Source of the DNA: Myxococcus sp. CA023
GTDB lineage: Bacteria; Myxococcota; Myxococcia; Myxococcales; Myxococcaceae
Direction of reading: 5' to 3'
Assembly: GCF_010998615.1 (NCBI RefSeq)
Contig: NZ_JAAEAH010000003.1
Span: forward strand, 62,001-126,000
Length of the DNA: 64,000 nt
Shown here: positions 9,614 to 18,981 of the stretch, piece after piece
Layout: the number at the start of each line of letters is the position of its first letter
Position numbering within the stretch: position 1 is the first letter of the stretch
Translations under genes and position numbers: made by a program
Notes under the pieces: generated by a model
What the model was told of the DNA's origin: nothing
Database searches by the model: none
What the model saw: only the letters and a program-made list of their open reading frames with translations

Positions 9614-10549
9614 TTGGCGCCGTGCGTGTCCAGCCGAGCGCGTGGGGCGCTCCGGGTGTTCCTCCTGGCCGTGCTGCTGAGCGGCTGCGTGGGCACCCGG
9701 GCATCCTCCGTCGCCGGGCCGGACACCGGGTTGGACGCCGTTTCGCGTGAGGGCGAGACGGCGGAAGTCGCCGACGCGGCGGAGCGGACCACGCCGCTGC
9801 CGTTCAATTTGCGGGGCGTCCACGCCGAACCGGAGTTGGTGGCCGTGCTCCACCGCGTGGCACCGGGCGAGACGATGTACCGCATCTCCCGCACCTACGG
9901 CCTCACGGTGGAGGAGCTGGGCGCGGCCAACGGCATCAAGGCGCCGTGGGCGTTGGCGGTGGGGCAGGAACTCACCATCCCCGGTGTCGAGCGCGGCGTG
10001 CCCGTGCGGGCCCTGGCGGAGGCGGACCCGGAGCCGGTACGGACCTCTACGTCGGCTGGGGGGCGGCGCAGCGTGCCGACCGTGGGTCGCCGTGAGGAGC
10101 CCCCGTCGCGCAGCCGGACCCTGTCGCGTCCGGCGAGCGCCACGGGCCGGCCGCGTGTGGCCACGCAGGGGCAGCTCGACTGGCCTCTGAGAGGCGTCTT
10201 GTACGGCCGCTTCGGGAAGAAGGGGAAGGAGCCGCACGACGGCATCGACCTGGCTGCGCCCTCCGGGACGCCCGTGAAGACGGCGCAGGAAGGCACGGTG
10301 CTCTACGCGGGCGAGCAGCGTGGCTACGGCAACATCGTCATCGTCGAGCACACGAACAAGCTGATCACCCTGTACGCGCACAACCGCGACCTGCGCGTGC
10401 GCACCGGGCAGAAGGTGCGCCGCGAGCAGGTGATTGCCACCGTCGGCGAGTCGGGCCGGACGTCCGGGCCCCATCTGCACTTCGAGGTGCGCCTGGACGG
10501 AAAGCCGGTGGACCCGCTCGACTTTCTGGGGCCGATGCCCTCCTCGTAG
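9614..10549 (+). CDS. LysM and M23 peptidase lipoprotein (NlpD-like)
   Basis: The 311-aa envelope protein has a lipoprotein signal with lipobox LLSGC (Cys25 from TTG 9614; GTG 9626 is an alternative start). One LysM domain (about 75-125: HRVAPGETMYRISRTYGLTV to VGQELTIPG) binds peptidoglycan. After a Ser/Arg/Pro linker, residues 190-305 form an M23/LytM endopeptidase. It keeps the zinc-site patterns HDGID (HxxxD) and SGPHLHFE (HxH), so unlike E. coli NlpD it may be catalytically active. It probably acts in cell-wall remodelling or as an amidase activator. Tight spacing puts it in an eno-surE-nlpD transcript. Confidence 0.9.
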   Translation: MAPCVSSRARGALRVFLLAVLLSGCVGTRASSVAGPDTGLDAVSREGETAEVADAAERTTPLPFNLRGVHAEPELVAVLHRVAPGETMYRISRTYGLTVEELGAANGIKAPWALAVGQELTIPGVERGVPVRALAEADPEPVRTSTSAGGRRSVPTVGRREEPPSRSRTLSRPASATGRPRVATQGQLDWPLRGVLYGRFGKKGKEPHDGIDLAAPSGTPVKTAQEGTVLYAGEQRGYGNIVIVEHTNKLITLYAHNRDLRVRTGQKVRREQVIATVGESGRTSGPHLHFEVRLDGKPVDPLDFLGPMPSS

Positions 10550-10630
10550 GCGAGGCGGCGGGGCAGGGCGCTACGTTGTGTGACGTCTGGGCCTCGGTGC
10601 CGGGCCCGGGTGAAGGTAGAGTGCCGGCCC

Positions 10631-11701
10631 GTGTCGCGCTTCGTGTCCTGGTGGCTCTCCTGTTTCGTCTTGCTGGCTTCGGCGGCGCATGCCCAGGCGC
10701 CAGCCCCTGTGTCACAGGCCGCCGCGGTCCAGGCGAGCACGACGGATGCGGCCGGGCCCGTCGTCGTGGCGGTGCTGATGCTGGAGGCCAACGAGGCGGG
10801 CCGCGACGCGGCGCCGGGCGTCACCTCGCTCATCACCTCGCGGCTGGCGGAGTCGCCGCGGCTGCGAGTCCTCTCGCAGTGGGACGTCGAGGCCGCCCTG
10901 GACGACGAGCGCCAGCAGCGACTCCAGGGCCTCAAGACGTGCGACCGGGGAGACTGCCTCCAGGAGCTGGTGGCCCTCACCGGCGCTCGCTACGTCGTGG
11001 CCGGCCGCCTGGACCGTTTCGGCGACCAGTACCTGCTCACCGCCAACCTGTTGGACGCCGCGGGCGGGCGGATCCTGGCCCGGCCTCGCGCGGAGGCCCC
11101 GGAAGCGGAGGACCTGCTGCGCACCGCGAAGGCGGTCTCCGACCAGCTCTTCGCCGCGCTCGCCCCGCCGGAGGAGTCCGTGGCGGCCCGCCCGCTGCTG
11201 GGGGGCTCTTCGCGCACGGGGGGCGGAGGCCTGCTGCTGGGCCTGCGCGTCAACAACAACTTCATCGAGAAGCTCTCCAGCGTGAACCCAGGTGGCGACA
11301 TCGAGGTGGGCTACTGGTTCCACCCCGAATGGGTCGGCTTCCTCCAGGTGGGCTTCAGCTACGTGCGCTCCACGCAGGACGGCGTGCGCAGCGGCCTCAA
11401 CGTGCTGCCCAGCGTCGTGGGCGCGCGCCACTACCACAACGTGGAGAAGTCCCTGCGGCCCTACTGGGGTTTCGGCCTGGGCGTGCAGCTGTCCTTCGGT
11501 GACTTCGGTATCTTCCAGTCCACCGGCCCGCTGCCCACCGTCGTGGGCTTCGCGGGCCTGGAGTACCTCATCGCCGGTTCGGTGGGCATCCAGGTCGAGT
11601 TGGGCACCAACGTCGCGCAGGCGGTGCTGGGGCTGTCGGAATCGAAGCTGGGAGACGGCCTCAACCTGGACCTCAACGCAGGCATCGCGTACCACTTCTG
11701 A
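10631..11701 (+). CDS. Exported two-domain envelope protein (FlgO/CsgG-like N-domain plus probable beta-barrel)
   Basis: The product has 356 aa from GTG 10631, giving a signal peptide VSRFVSWWLSCFVLLASAAHAQA; the open frame starts 17 codons earlier. Residues about 35-165 resemble the alpha/beta domain of FlgO/CsgG/TolB-N proteins (VVAVLMLEANEAG, LITSRLAESPRLRVLSQWDVEAAL, TGARYVVAGRLDRF). Residues about 185-356 are alternating hydrophobic strands with Gly and aromatics, ending in GIAYHF, as in small outer-membrane barrels. Its function is unknown; an outer-membrane sensor or assembly role is plausible. The TPR lipoprotein gene follows after 15 nt. Confidence 0.72.
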   Translation: MSRFVSWWLSCFVLLASAAHAQAPAPVSQAAAVQASTTDAAGPVVVAVLMLEANEAGRDAAPGVTSLITSRLAESPRLRVLSQWDVEAALDDERQQRLQGLKTCDRGDCLQELVALTGARYVVAGRLDRFGDQYLLTANLLDAAGGRILARPRAEAPEAEDLLRTAKAVSDQLFAALAPPEESVAARPLLGGSSRTGGGGLLLGLRVNNNFIEKLSSVNPGGDIEVGYWFHPEWVGFLQVGFSYVRSTQDGVRSGLNVLPSVVGARHYHNVEKSLRPYWGFGLGVQLSFGDFGIFQSTGPLPTVVGFAGLEYLIAGSVGIQVELGTNVAQAVLGLSESKLGDGLNLDLNAGIAYHF

Positions 11702-11716
11702 GCCTCGGAGCCCCTC

Positions 11717-12859
11717 ATGTTCCCGCGACCGCGCGCCCTCTCCCTGATTGCCCTGCTCGCCCTGACGGGCTGTGACGACGAGACGCCTCGCGTCAAGCCG
11801 AAGGACCACGCGGAGGGCCTCTACGTCAAAGGCACCGCCGAGTACCTCCAGGGCCATTTCGACGCCGCCCTGGCCTCCTTCGAGGCCATGAAGCAGATTG
11901 CCCCGGACGACCCGCGCCTGCCCGCCGCGCGCGGCGAGGTGTACCTCTCCATGGGCCGGCTGACGGACGCCGCCGCCGCCTTCGAGGCCGCCCTCAAGCT
12001 GGAGCCCAAGCGCTCCACCAACTGGAGCCGCCTGGGCTTCATCCAGACGCAGCTGGGCCAGGTGGTCGAAGCCCAGAGCTCGCTGCGCAAGGCCCTGGCC
12101 CTCTTCCCTCAGGACTTCAACGCCCTGGAGTCGCTGGGCGACCTGGACCTCAAGAAGGGCGACCACGACGCGGCCGTGCGGCACTTCACGCTCGCGTCCA
12201 ACGCGGCGCCCTCCCCGGAGCAGAAGTCCGCGCTCATCATGCGCGCGCTGGACGTCCTGTCCTCGAAGCAGCGCTACCCGGAGCTGCTGGCCGCGGCCCA
12301 GAAGGCCGTGGATGACGGCATCCACACCGCGGACGTGCTCGCCACCCTCGGGGACGCACTGGTGCGCGCCGGCAATCTCACCGAGGCCGCCAACGCCTAC
12401 CGCGACGCCGCCAGCCGCTCGCCCAGGGATCCCACACTCTGGGAGCTTGTCGGCGAAATCCAGATGAAGCTGGACAAGCCCGGGGACGCCATCAGCGCGT
12501 ACAAGGAATCCCTGCGCGTGAAGGACCGCGCCATCGTCCACGTGGCGCTGGCCCGTATCTACCTGGGGATGAAGGACGCCTCGGCCGCGAAGGAGGAGCT
12601 GGCCGCGGCGCTAGAGTCCGTGTCCGGCCAGGACATCCGCGAGCTGCGGGAGCTGGCCAGCCTGCTGGCCACCATGGACCGCAAGCCGGACGCGCTGCGC
12701 ATCCTCGCCAACCTCAGCGCGGAGCAGGACCACGCGAAGGACGCCGAGCTGCACGTCGCCACCGCCCAACTGGCGCGGGAACTCAAGGACACCGGCATCC
12801 TGCAGGCAGCCTGCGCGCGGGCGAGCGCGGCTGACGCCACCCTCAAGAAGTGCCCTTGA
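11717..12859 (+). CDS. TPR-repeat lipoprotein
   Basis: The 380-aa protein has a lipoprotein signal with lipobox LALTGC (Cys19), followed by DDE. Residues about 35-330 are successive TPR helices, for example VKGTAEYLQGHFDAALASFEAM, ARGEVYLSMGRLTDAAAAFEAAL and SRLGFIQTQLGQVVEAQSSLRKAL. TPR lipoproteins often serve as docking scaffolds for secretion, pilus or motility complexes. No catalytic motif is present. It probably shares a transcript with the gene ending at 11701. A perfect hairpin follows, before the convergent lexA. Confidence 0.85.
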   Translation: MFPRPRALSLIALLALTGCDDETPRVKPKDHAEGLYVKGTAEYLQGHFDAALASFEAMKQIAPDDPRLPAARGEVYLSMGRLTDAAAAFEAALKLEPKRSTNWSRLGFIQTQLGQVVEAQSSLRKALALFPQDFNALESLGDLDLKKGDHDAAVRHFTLASNAAPSPEQKSALIMRALDVLSSKQRYPELLAAAQKAVDDGIHTADVLATLGDALVRAGNLTEAANAYRDAASRSPRDPTLWELVGEIQMKLDKPGDAISAYKESLRVKDRAIVHVALARIYLGMKDASAAKEELAAALESVSGQDIRELRELASLLATMDRKPDALRILANLSAEQDHAKDAELHVATAQLARELKDTGILQAACARASAADATLKKCP

Positions 12860-12865
12860 GCCACG

Positions 12866-12888
12866 CCCGGGCCAGGAAACGGCCCGGG
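12866..12888. terminator. Bidirectional hairpin between TPR gene and lexA
   Basis: CCCGGGCC, 7-nt loop AGGAAAC, GGCCCGGG: a perfect 8-bp stem in the 43-bp gap between convergent genes. No T-tract is present on either side. Confidence 0.55.
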
Positions 12889-12902
12889 ACGGGTGGGGTG
12901 GA

Positions 12903-13571
12903 CTACGGGGTGCGGCCGCCCTGGAGCTTGCGGTACACGCCCACCACCTGACCCAGAATCATCGTGGACCGGAACTCCGCGCGGCTCACGTAGATGGGCT
13001 GCATGGTGGCGTTGGCTGGCTGGAAGCGGATGCGGTCCCCTTCCGGGTAGTAGCGCTTCACCGTGGCCTCGTCCTCGATGAGGGCCACCACGATTTCACC
13101 CGGCTGGGCGGACGGCGTCTTCTTCACGAAGAGGTAGTCCCCGTCGTGGATGCCGTCGTCAATCATCGACTGCCCCTTCACGCGCAGGGCGAAGACCTCG
13201 CGGCCATTCACACCTCCGAGCAGGAAGCTGTCGATCTTGACGGAGTCCTCCATGTTCTCCTGCGCCAGCAGCGGTGCGCCAGCGGCGACCTTGCCCAGCA
13301 GGGGAATCTCCACCATGCCCGAGTCCTTGCGCGCCCCCAGGCCGAGCAGCAACCGCGCGCGCTTGGTGGGCACCAGGGAGCGGCTCTGCTGCTCGCCCCG
13401 GTTCAGGTAGCCCTTGCGCTCCAGCGCCTTCAGGTGGTCGTTGACACCGTTCGTCGAGCGGATGTCCATGTGCTCCCCGATTTCGCGAATCGTCGGCGGG
13501 AAGCCCCGGGTCTCCGTCTCCTTGACGATGAAGCTGAGAATCTCGCGCTGGCGTTCCGTGAGCTCTTCCAT
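12903..13571 (-). CDS. lexA: LexA SOS repressor
   Basis: The 222-aa protein has an N-terminal winged helix ([21 protein letters not shown], then [23 protein letters not shown]) and a C-terminal self-cleaving S24 protease. The Ala-Gly scissile bond lies in GKVAAGAPL, the catalytic Ser in [11 protein letters not shown], and the Lys in [10 protein letters not shown]. It represses SOS genes and is cleaved when RecA filaments form on damaged DNA. The ATG at 13571 starts MEELTERQ. Upstream frames are open but lack family similarity. A consensus-matching LexA box 74 bp upstream indicates autoregulation and may also touch the divergent kinase gene. Confidence 0.96.
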   Translation of the reverse strand: MEELTERQREILSFIVKETETRGFPPTIREIGEHMDIRSTNGVNDHLKALERKGYLNRGEQQSRSLVPTKRARLLLGLGARKDSGMVEIPLLGKVAAGAPLLAQENMEDSVKIDSFLLGGVNGREVFALRVKGQSMIDDGIHDGDYLFVKKTPSAQPGEIVVALIEDEATVKRYYPEGDRIRFQPANATMQPIYVSRAEFRSTMILGQVVGVYRKLQGGRTP

Positions 13572-13644
13572 GCGCTCCCTCACTCGTCTGCCGTCCTGCC
13601 GGGGAGTCGTTCCCCCCAGGCAACAGGCTTTCAGTGTTACTCTC

Positions 13645-13661
13645 CCTGAACAGACGTGTAG
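13645..13661 (-). promoter_or_regulatory. LexA box (SOS operator)
   Basis: The minus strand reads CTACACGTCTGTTCAGG. It fits every position of the Myxococcus LexA consensus as I remember it, CTRHAMRYBYGTTCAGS. A TTGACT hexamer (13662-13667, minus strand) abuts the box, so bound repressor would sit just downstream of a possible -35 element. The box lies between lexA and the divergent histidine kinase gene. Confidence 0.85.
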
Positions 13662-13767
13662 AGTCAACTCGTCCGGTGTCACCCTGCACACTCGCGGTGT
13701 GCCCCGTTCCGTCCTGTTTCTCACTTCTTGAGGTGGGGGGACGAACTCGACGTACACTTCGGCCGCT

Positions 13768-16700
13768 TTGTCCGAGCTCCGCCACACGCTGCTCTTCGTC
13801 GACGACGAGGCCGACGTCCTGGACATCCTCACGCGGATGTTCCAGCGCCGGTACCGCGTCCTCACGGCCCGAAGCGGTTCCGCCGCGCTGGAAATCCTGA
13901 GAAAGGAGTCGGTGGACGTCCTCATCACCGACCAGCGGATGCCCGAGATGACGGGCATCGAATTGGTGGCCACCGCGCGCGCGGAGGGCTTCGACGTCAC
14001 CGCGCTGCTGCTCACGGGGTACACCCACCCGGACGACATCATCGCGGCCATCAACCAGGGGCAGGTGTACCGGTACATCACCAAGCCCTGGGACGTGAAC
14101 GACCTGCTCATCACCGTGAAGAACGCGGTGGAGTACACGCAGCTGCGCAAGGACAAGGAGCGGCTGATTCGCCAGCTCCACCAGCGCGTGGAGGCGCTCT
14201 TCGTCCTGTACGAGGTCAGCCGCGCCAGCGCGAATGATCCGGCCAGCTACGACAACATCATCGACCGCGTGCTCATCGCCGTGGCGCGCGTGCTGCCGTA
14301 CGACTGCGGCGCGGCGCTCATCGCACCGGACGAGGCGCGCAGCGCGACGCTGCGGCTGCGCTGTCACGGCATGGTGGGGGAGAAGGCGCTGCTGGGCGTG
14401 AAGGAGTCCATGCTCGGTGCGTACCGCAAGAGCAGCGGCCTCCTGCTGCCCGAGGACCGCGTCATCACGCGCGTGGCGGGCACCACCACCCAGGACGCGG
14501 CGGCGCCGTCGGTCTACCCCAGCCAGCTCACGGTGAACCTGGTCGCCGGTGGGCGCCCGGTGGGCATGCTGTCGCTGTTCAGCCAGAAGCCGGACGCCTT
14601 CTCCGAGGACGACGGCGTGTTGCTGGACGTGCTCGCCAACCAGACGGCGGACGCCATCCAGTCCCTGCGCTCGGCGGAGGAGGAAGCCCGCCACCGCATG
14701 GAGCGGATGGTGGAGTCCATGGCCGATGGCGTGGTCCTCACCGACGAGAAGAACGACATCGTGGTGATGAACCCGGCGGCGCGGCGGCTGTTGCACGCGG
14801 GGGAGAACCCCGAGGAGCAGACGACGCGGCTGATGGAGGAGCGCCTGGGCTTCCAGCCCTTCCACCTGGTGCGCGGTTGGGAGTACGGCGGCGGGCAGGT
14901 GCTGCGCGAGGAGGTGAAGCTCTTCGACCGGCACGTCCAGACAACGGTGACGCCGGTGACGGACGCGCGGAACACGCTGCGTGGCGTGTGCGTGGTGCTG
15001 CGCGACATCACCGAGCAGAAGCGACTGGAGGAGCGCAAGGACGAGTTCGTCTCCATGGTGAGCCACGAGCTGCGCACGCCGCTGACGTCCATCTCCGGCG
15101 CGCTGGACCTGGTGCTCAACTTCATGGCCGGCGACATCAACGAGCGGCAGCGCCGCTACCTGTCGCTGGCGCGGGACTCCACGGAGAAGCTCAACGCCAT
15201 CGTGGACGACCTGCTGGACCTGTCGAAGTTCGCCAAGGGCCGGCTGCGGATGAACTTCGAGGTGTCGTACCTCGACGAGCTCGTCCAGCGCGTGGTGGAG
15301 AAGTACGGCCCGGCCTTCGGCGAGAAGCGCGTGATGGTGAAGCCCGTGCTGCCGCGCCATCCGCTGCGCGTCCTGGCGGATCCGAACCGCTTGGACCAGG
15401 TGCTCAACAACCTGCTCAACAACGCGGTGAAGTTCACCCCGGAGGGCGGGGAGGTGCGGGTGGAGGTCCACGCCACCTCCAGCCTGCCGGGCTACGTGGT
15501 GGTGTCCTGCTGGAACAGCGGAGACTCCATCGCGGAGGAGAGCCTGGAGCGCATCTTCGACCGCTTCGAGCAGGCGCGCACCAAGGCCAACCGCACCGTG
15601 CGAGGCACCGGCCTGGGGCTGGCCATCTGCCGCAACATCGTGGAGGCCCACGGAGGCCGGATCTGGTGCGAGCCGTGTACGGACGGCGTGCGCTTCATGG
15701 TGGTGCTGCCCACCGAGCCGCCGCCGGAGCTGCGCCGGGGAGACGACGTGGCGGACGCCATCCAGCTCCCGCGCCGGCAGGAGAGCCGGGGCCGGGTGCT
15801 GGTCATCGACGGTGAGCCCGAGGTGGCCTTCATCGCGAAGGCGCTGATGACCGGGCGTGGCTACGACGTGCGGCTGGCCTTCGACGCGGAAGACGGCCTG
15901 GCCGCCGCGCGCCGGTATGCCCCCGACACGGTGATGGTGTCCGTGCGCCTGCCGGACGTGGACGGGCTGCGGCTGGCGGAAATCCTCCGGCACGACCCGG
16001 AGACGCGCCGCGCGCCGCTGCTGGTGTCCTCCGCCTTCGACGAGCGTCAGCGCGCCTTCCGCGCGGGCGCGGATGCCTTCCTGGTGCGCCCGTTGGCGCC
16101 GGACAAGCTGCTTGCCACGGTGGACTCGCTGGTGCGCGGCCGCCAGGGCCCGGCGCACGGCCGCGTGCTGGTGGTGGACGACGATGCGAAGATCGCCGCC
16201 ATCTGCCGCGAGGTGCTGGAGAACATCGGCTTCGACGTGGCGCTGGCGGGCTCCATCGAGGAGGGACGCCGCTCCCTGCGCGAGCGCCGGCCGGACGTCG
16301 TGCTGCTGGACGTGACGCTTCCGGATGGCGACGGCTTCGTCTTCCTGGAGGAGATCAAGGCGGAGAGCGCCGGTGGCCACATCTCCGTCATCTTCATCTC
16401 CGCCCGCGCGGAGACGTCCTCCAAGGTGCGCGCGCTCAAGCTGGGCGGTGACGACTACCTCACCAAGCCCTTTGACGCGCTGGAGCTGGGGGCGCGCGTG
16501 GAGAGCGTGATGCGGCGCAAGGAGCAGGAGCTGTCGGCCTCTCCCACCACGCAACTGCCGGGCTCCACCGCCATCGAGCGCGAGGTGCAGCGTCGGCTCT
16601 CCGCGCGCCGCCCCTTCGCCTTCTGCTACCTGGACCTGGACAACCTCAAGGCCTACAACGACTACTACGGCTTCGCGAAGGCGGACGGCGTGGTGCGCCA

Positions 16701-17097
16701 GACGGGCGACCTGATGCGCGAGGTGTTCGCGCAGGACGGCGCGCCCGGCGACTTCCTGGGCCACGTGGCCGGTGACGACTTCGTCTTCATCACATCGCCG
16801 GAGTCGGTGGACCGCATCTGCCAGAAGGCCATTGAGACGTTCGACCGCATCATCCCGCTTTATTACGACCGACAGGACCGGGAGCGCGGCCACATCGAGG
16901 CGGAGGACCGCTACGGGGAGAAGCGGCAGTTCCCCATCATGAGCGTGTCCGTGGTGGCAGTGATGACGGACGGAACGCAGGACCATGCGGAGTTGGCGCG
17001 GCGCGCCGCGGACATGAAGAAGCGCGCCAAGGCGATTGCGGGCTCCGTCTTCCTGCGCAGTGACCAGGAGCGGGTGGTACGCTCCGTGACCGGATGA
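13768..17097 (+). CDS. Large hybrid histidine kinase: REC-GAF-PAS-HisKA-HATPase-REC-REC-GGDEF-like
   Basis: The 1109-aa soluble protein contains REC1 (5-120; Asp55, Lys106), GAF (150-305), PAS (310-415), HisKA (VSHELRTPL, His433), HATPase (535-650; N-box near 548, GTGLGL), REC2 (676-790), REC3 (798-912; Asp848, Lys900) and a degenerate GGDEF-like domain (945-1090) with AGDDF at the signature. REC2 looks unable to accept phosphate: the expected Asp is Ser725 (VMVSVRLPD), the acidic pocket is ID-G, and the conserved Lys is Arg. The TTG start is the only plausible one, because an in-frame stop lies 12 codons upstream. The stop overlaps the ATG of the next kinase gene (ATGA), so the two are translationally coupled. 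Confidence 0.9.
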   Translation: MSELRHTLLFVDDEADVLDILTRMFQRRYRVLTARSGSAALEILRKESVDVLITDQRMPEMTGIELVATARAEGFDVTALLLTGYTHPDDIIAAINQGQVYRYITKPWDVNDLLITVKNAVEYTQLRKDKERLIRQLHQRVEALFVLYEVSRASANDPASYDNIIDRVLIAVARVLPYDCGAALIAPDEARSATLRLRCHGMVGEKALLGVKESMLGAYRKSSGLLLPEDRVITRVAGTTTQDAAAPSVYPSQLTVNLVAGGRPVGMLSLFSQKPDAFSEDDGVLLDVLANQTADAIQSLRSAEEEARHRMERMVESMADGVVLTDEKNDIVVMNPAARRLLHAGENPEEQTTRLMEERLGFQPFHLVRGWEYGGGQVLREEVKLFDRHVQTTVTPVTDARNTLRGVCVVLRDITEQKRLEERKDEFVSMVSHELRTPLTSISGALDLVLNFMAGDINERQRRYLSLARDSTEKLNAIVDDLLDLSKFAKGRLRMNFEVSYLDELVQRVVEKYGPAFGEKRVMVKPVLPRHPLRVLADPNRLDQVLNNLLNNAVKFTPEGGEVRVEVHATSSLPGYVVVSCWNSGDSIAEESLERIFDRFEQARTKANRTVRGTGLGLAICRNIVEAHGGRIWCEPCTDGVRFMVVLPTEPPPELRRGDDVADAIQLPRRQESRGRVLVIDGEPEVAFIAKALMTGRGYDVRLAFDAEDGLAAARRYAPDTVMVSVRLPDVDGLRLAEILRHDPETRRAPLLVSSAFDERQRAFRAGADAFLVRPLAPDKLLATVDSLVRGRQGPAHGRVLVVDDDAKIAAICREVLENIGFDVALAGSIEEGRRSLRERRPDVVLLDVTLPDGDGFVFLEEIKAESAGGHISVIFISARAETSSKVRALKLGGDDYLTKPFDALELGARVESVMRRKEQELSASPTTQLPGSTAIEREVQRRLSARRPFAFCYLDLDNLKAYNDYYGFAKADGVVRQTGDLMREVFAQDGAPGDFLGHVAGDDFVFITSPESVDRICQKAIETFDRIIPLYYDRQDRERGHIEAEDRYGEKRQFPIMSVSVVAVMTDGTQDHAELARRAADMKKRAKAIAGSVFLRSDQERVVRSVTG

Positions 17098-18941
17098 GGC
17101 TCTACCAGCAACTCGTCCTGTTCATGCTCGCCGCGACGGTGCTTCCTCTGGCCGCGGTCGGCTTCCTGTTGCTTTCGCGCGCCGAGGCAGAGCTGGCCGC
17201 CCGAATCGACGCGGAGCAGCGCGCGCAGGCGGTCGCCACCGCCGAGTCCGTGGGCGCCACCATGATGGAGGTGGTGGACGCGCTGGCCCGCTCGGCGGAG
17301 CTCATCGACTGGCAGGCCGCGAGCGACGCGGAGACGCAGGGCGCGCTGCGGCTGCTTTACGGCCAGTCTCCCGCGGTGAGCGCGGTGCTGAAGCTGGACT
17401 CGGAGGGCCGTCCACTCGGCGCGCCCGTCTTCCGTGCGCAGGCCATCGACGGGCACCCGGCCTTCGCTCCGGAGTCCCTGGACCGGCTGGTGCGCTCCAT
17501 TCCCGTGCAGACGCTGCGAGGCGGCGGCAAGGGCCAAGCGGCACTGGGCAGCGCGTACGTGCACTCGGACGAGGGGCGCTCGGCGGTCGCCGTGGCGGTG
17601 AAGCTGGCGGAAGGCGAGGGCGCGCCTTTCGCTGTCGCGGAGGTCGTGCTCCATCCGCTGGAGACGGTGCTGCGCAGGCGCCTGGGCGAAGGGCTGGGAC
17701 GCATCGACCTGGTGGACGATGAGCGGCGCGTGCTTGCCAGCACCGCGCCGGAGCGTCGGGGGCAGGCGCTGGCACCGGAGCTGAGCGCGCACCTGTTGGC
17801 CCCGGCGCTGCCGCTGACAGCGCTGGTGCGCAGCTTCCGCGTGGAGTCACCGGCCCGGCGGGTCAGCGTGGCGCGCGTGCCCCATGGCATGCGCTTCGAC
17901 GTGCTGGTGGAAGTGGATGAGTCCACCGCGCTGGCGCCCGTGCACGGCATGCGGCGCACGGTGCTGCTGTCCATTGGCGCCACCTTCCTGGTGCTGCTCG
18001 GGCTGGGAGCCCTCTTCACGCGCCGCCTCAACGTGCGGCTGGCGGAGGTGGTGCGCGGCGCGGAGGCCTACGGGCGTGGCGAGCTGGACACGCGCTTGAA
18101 GGTCTCCGGCCAGGATGAACTGAGCGAGCTGGCCACCACCTTCAACCGCATGGGCGAGGAGCTGGAGGCGGCGCGTGCCCGGATGCTGCGCTGGAACGAC
18201 GACTTGCGCGTTCGCGTGGAGGAGGCCACCGCGGACCTGAAGGCGGCCCAGGCGCAGTTGGTGGAGGCGCAGAAGCTTGCCGCGGTGGGGCAGCTCGGCG
18301 CGGGCGTGGCGCACGAAATCAACAACCCGCTGGCGGGCATCCTCGGCAACGTGCAGCTGCTGATGCTCGACCGAGGCGCCGCCGACCCGGATTTGGAGTC
18401 GCTGCGGAAAATCGAGCAGAGCGCCAAGCGCTGCAAGGAAATCACCCAGAACCTGCTGCGCTTCTCCCAGCAGCGCGAGCGCGCGGAGCTGCGGCCGGTG
18501 GACCTCAACGCGGTGGTGCGTGACGCGCTCAGCCTCACGGAGCACCAGCTGCGCGGCGATGGCGTGGCGCTCACCAGCGTGCTGGGAGACGGGCTCGCGC
18601 GAGTGCGTGCCGACCCGGGGCACTTGTCGCAGGTGGTGCTGGCGCTGGTGTCCAACGCGCGCACCGCGATGCTGAATTCACCCCAGAAGCGGCTCACCCT
18701 GCGCACGGGCGAAGTCGACGGCTTCGGCTTCCTGGAGGTGGAGGACACGGGGAAGGGGATTGCCCCCAACCTCCGCTCCCGCATCTTCGAGCCCTTCTTC
18801 ACGACGAAGGACGTGTGGTCCAACGTGGGGTTGGGACTCAGCGTGGCCTGGCGTGTGGTGACGGAAGCGGGCGGGAGCATCGAAGTCCGCTCGGAAGTCG
18901 AGCAGGGCAGTTGCTTCACCGTGAAGCTGCCGAAGGCGTGA
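17094..18941 (+). CDS. Membrane sensor histidine kinase (Cache-like/HAMP/NtrB-type)
   Basis: The 615-aa protein has an N-terminal membrane helix (about 8-28), a periplasmic sensor region (30-285), a second helix (288-308), HAMP (about 308-360), a coiled coil (360-395), and an NtrB-type dimerisation helix with His407 in GAGVAHEINNPL. The HATPase domain (500-615) has an N-box at SNARTA, DTGKG at 551-555 and FEPFFTTK. No receiver domain or HTH partner gene is adjacent, so signalling may pass to REC domains of the overlapping hybrid kinase upstream. Ligand unknown. Confidence 0.92.
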   Translation: MRLYQQLVLFMLAATVLPLAAVGFLLLSRAEAELAARIDAEQRAQAVATAESVGATMMEVVDALARSAELIDWQAASDAETQGALRLLYGQSPAVSAVLKLDSEGRPLGAPVFRAQAIDGHPAFAPESLDRLVRSIPVQTLRGGGKGQAALGSAYVHSDEGRSAVAVAVKLAEGEGAPFAVAEVVLHPLETVLRRRLGEGLGRIDLVDDERRVLASTAPERRGQALAPELSAHLLAPALPLTALVRSFRVESPARRVSVARVPHGMRFDVLVEVDESTALAPVHGMRRTVLLSIGATFLVLLGLGALFTRRLNVRLAEVVRGAEAYGRGELDTRLKVSGQDELSELATTFNRMGEELEAARARMLRWNDDLRVRVEEATADLKAAQAQLVEAQKLAAVGQLGAGVAHEINNPLAGILGNVQLLMLDRGAADPDLESLRKIEQSAKRCKEITQNLLRFSQQRERAELRPVDLNAVVRDALSLTEHQLRGDGVALTSVLGDGLARVRADPGHLSQVVLALVSNARTAMLNSPQKRLTLRTGEVDGFGFLEVEDTGKGIAPNLRSRIFEPFFTTKDVWSNVGLGLSVAWRVVTEAGGSIEVRSEVEQGSCFTVKLPKA

Positions 18942-18981
18942 GGGCCCCTTGGGGGGCCTGTGATAGCTAACGAGGCTGCCC

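Noticed and set aside
13159-16986. Very long open frame antisense to the lexA/kinase region
   Set aside because: It mirrors the codon structure of the real plus-strand kinase, is rich in His, Arg and Gly without domains, and is a common shadow in high-GC DNA.
18941-18960. Palindrome AGGGCCCCTTGGGGGGCC as a terminator between kinase and FecR-like genes
   Set aside because: Pairing is interrupted, the loop is too short, there is no T-tract, and the genes look co-transcribed.
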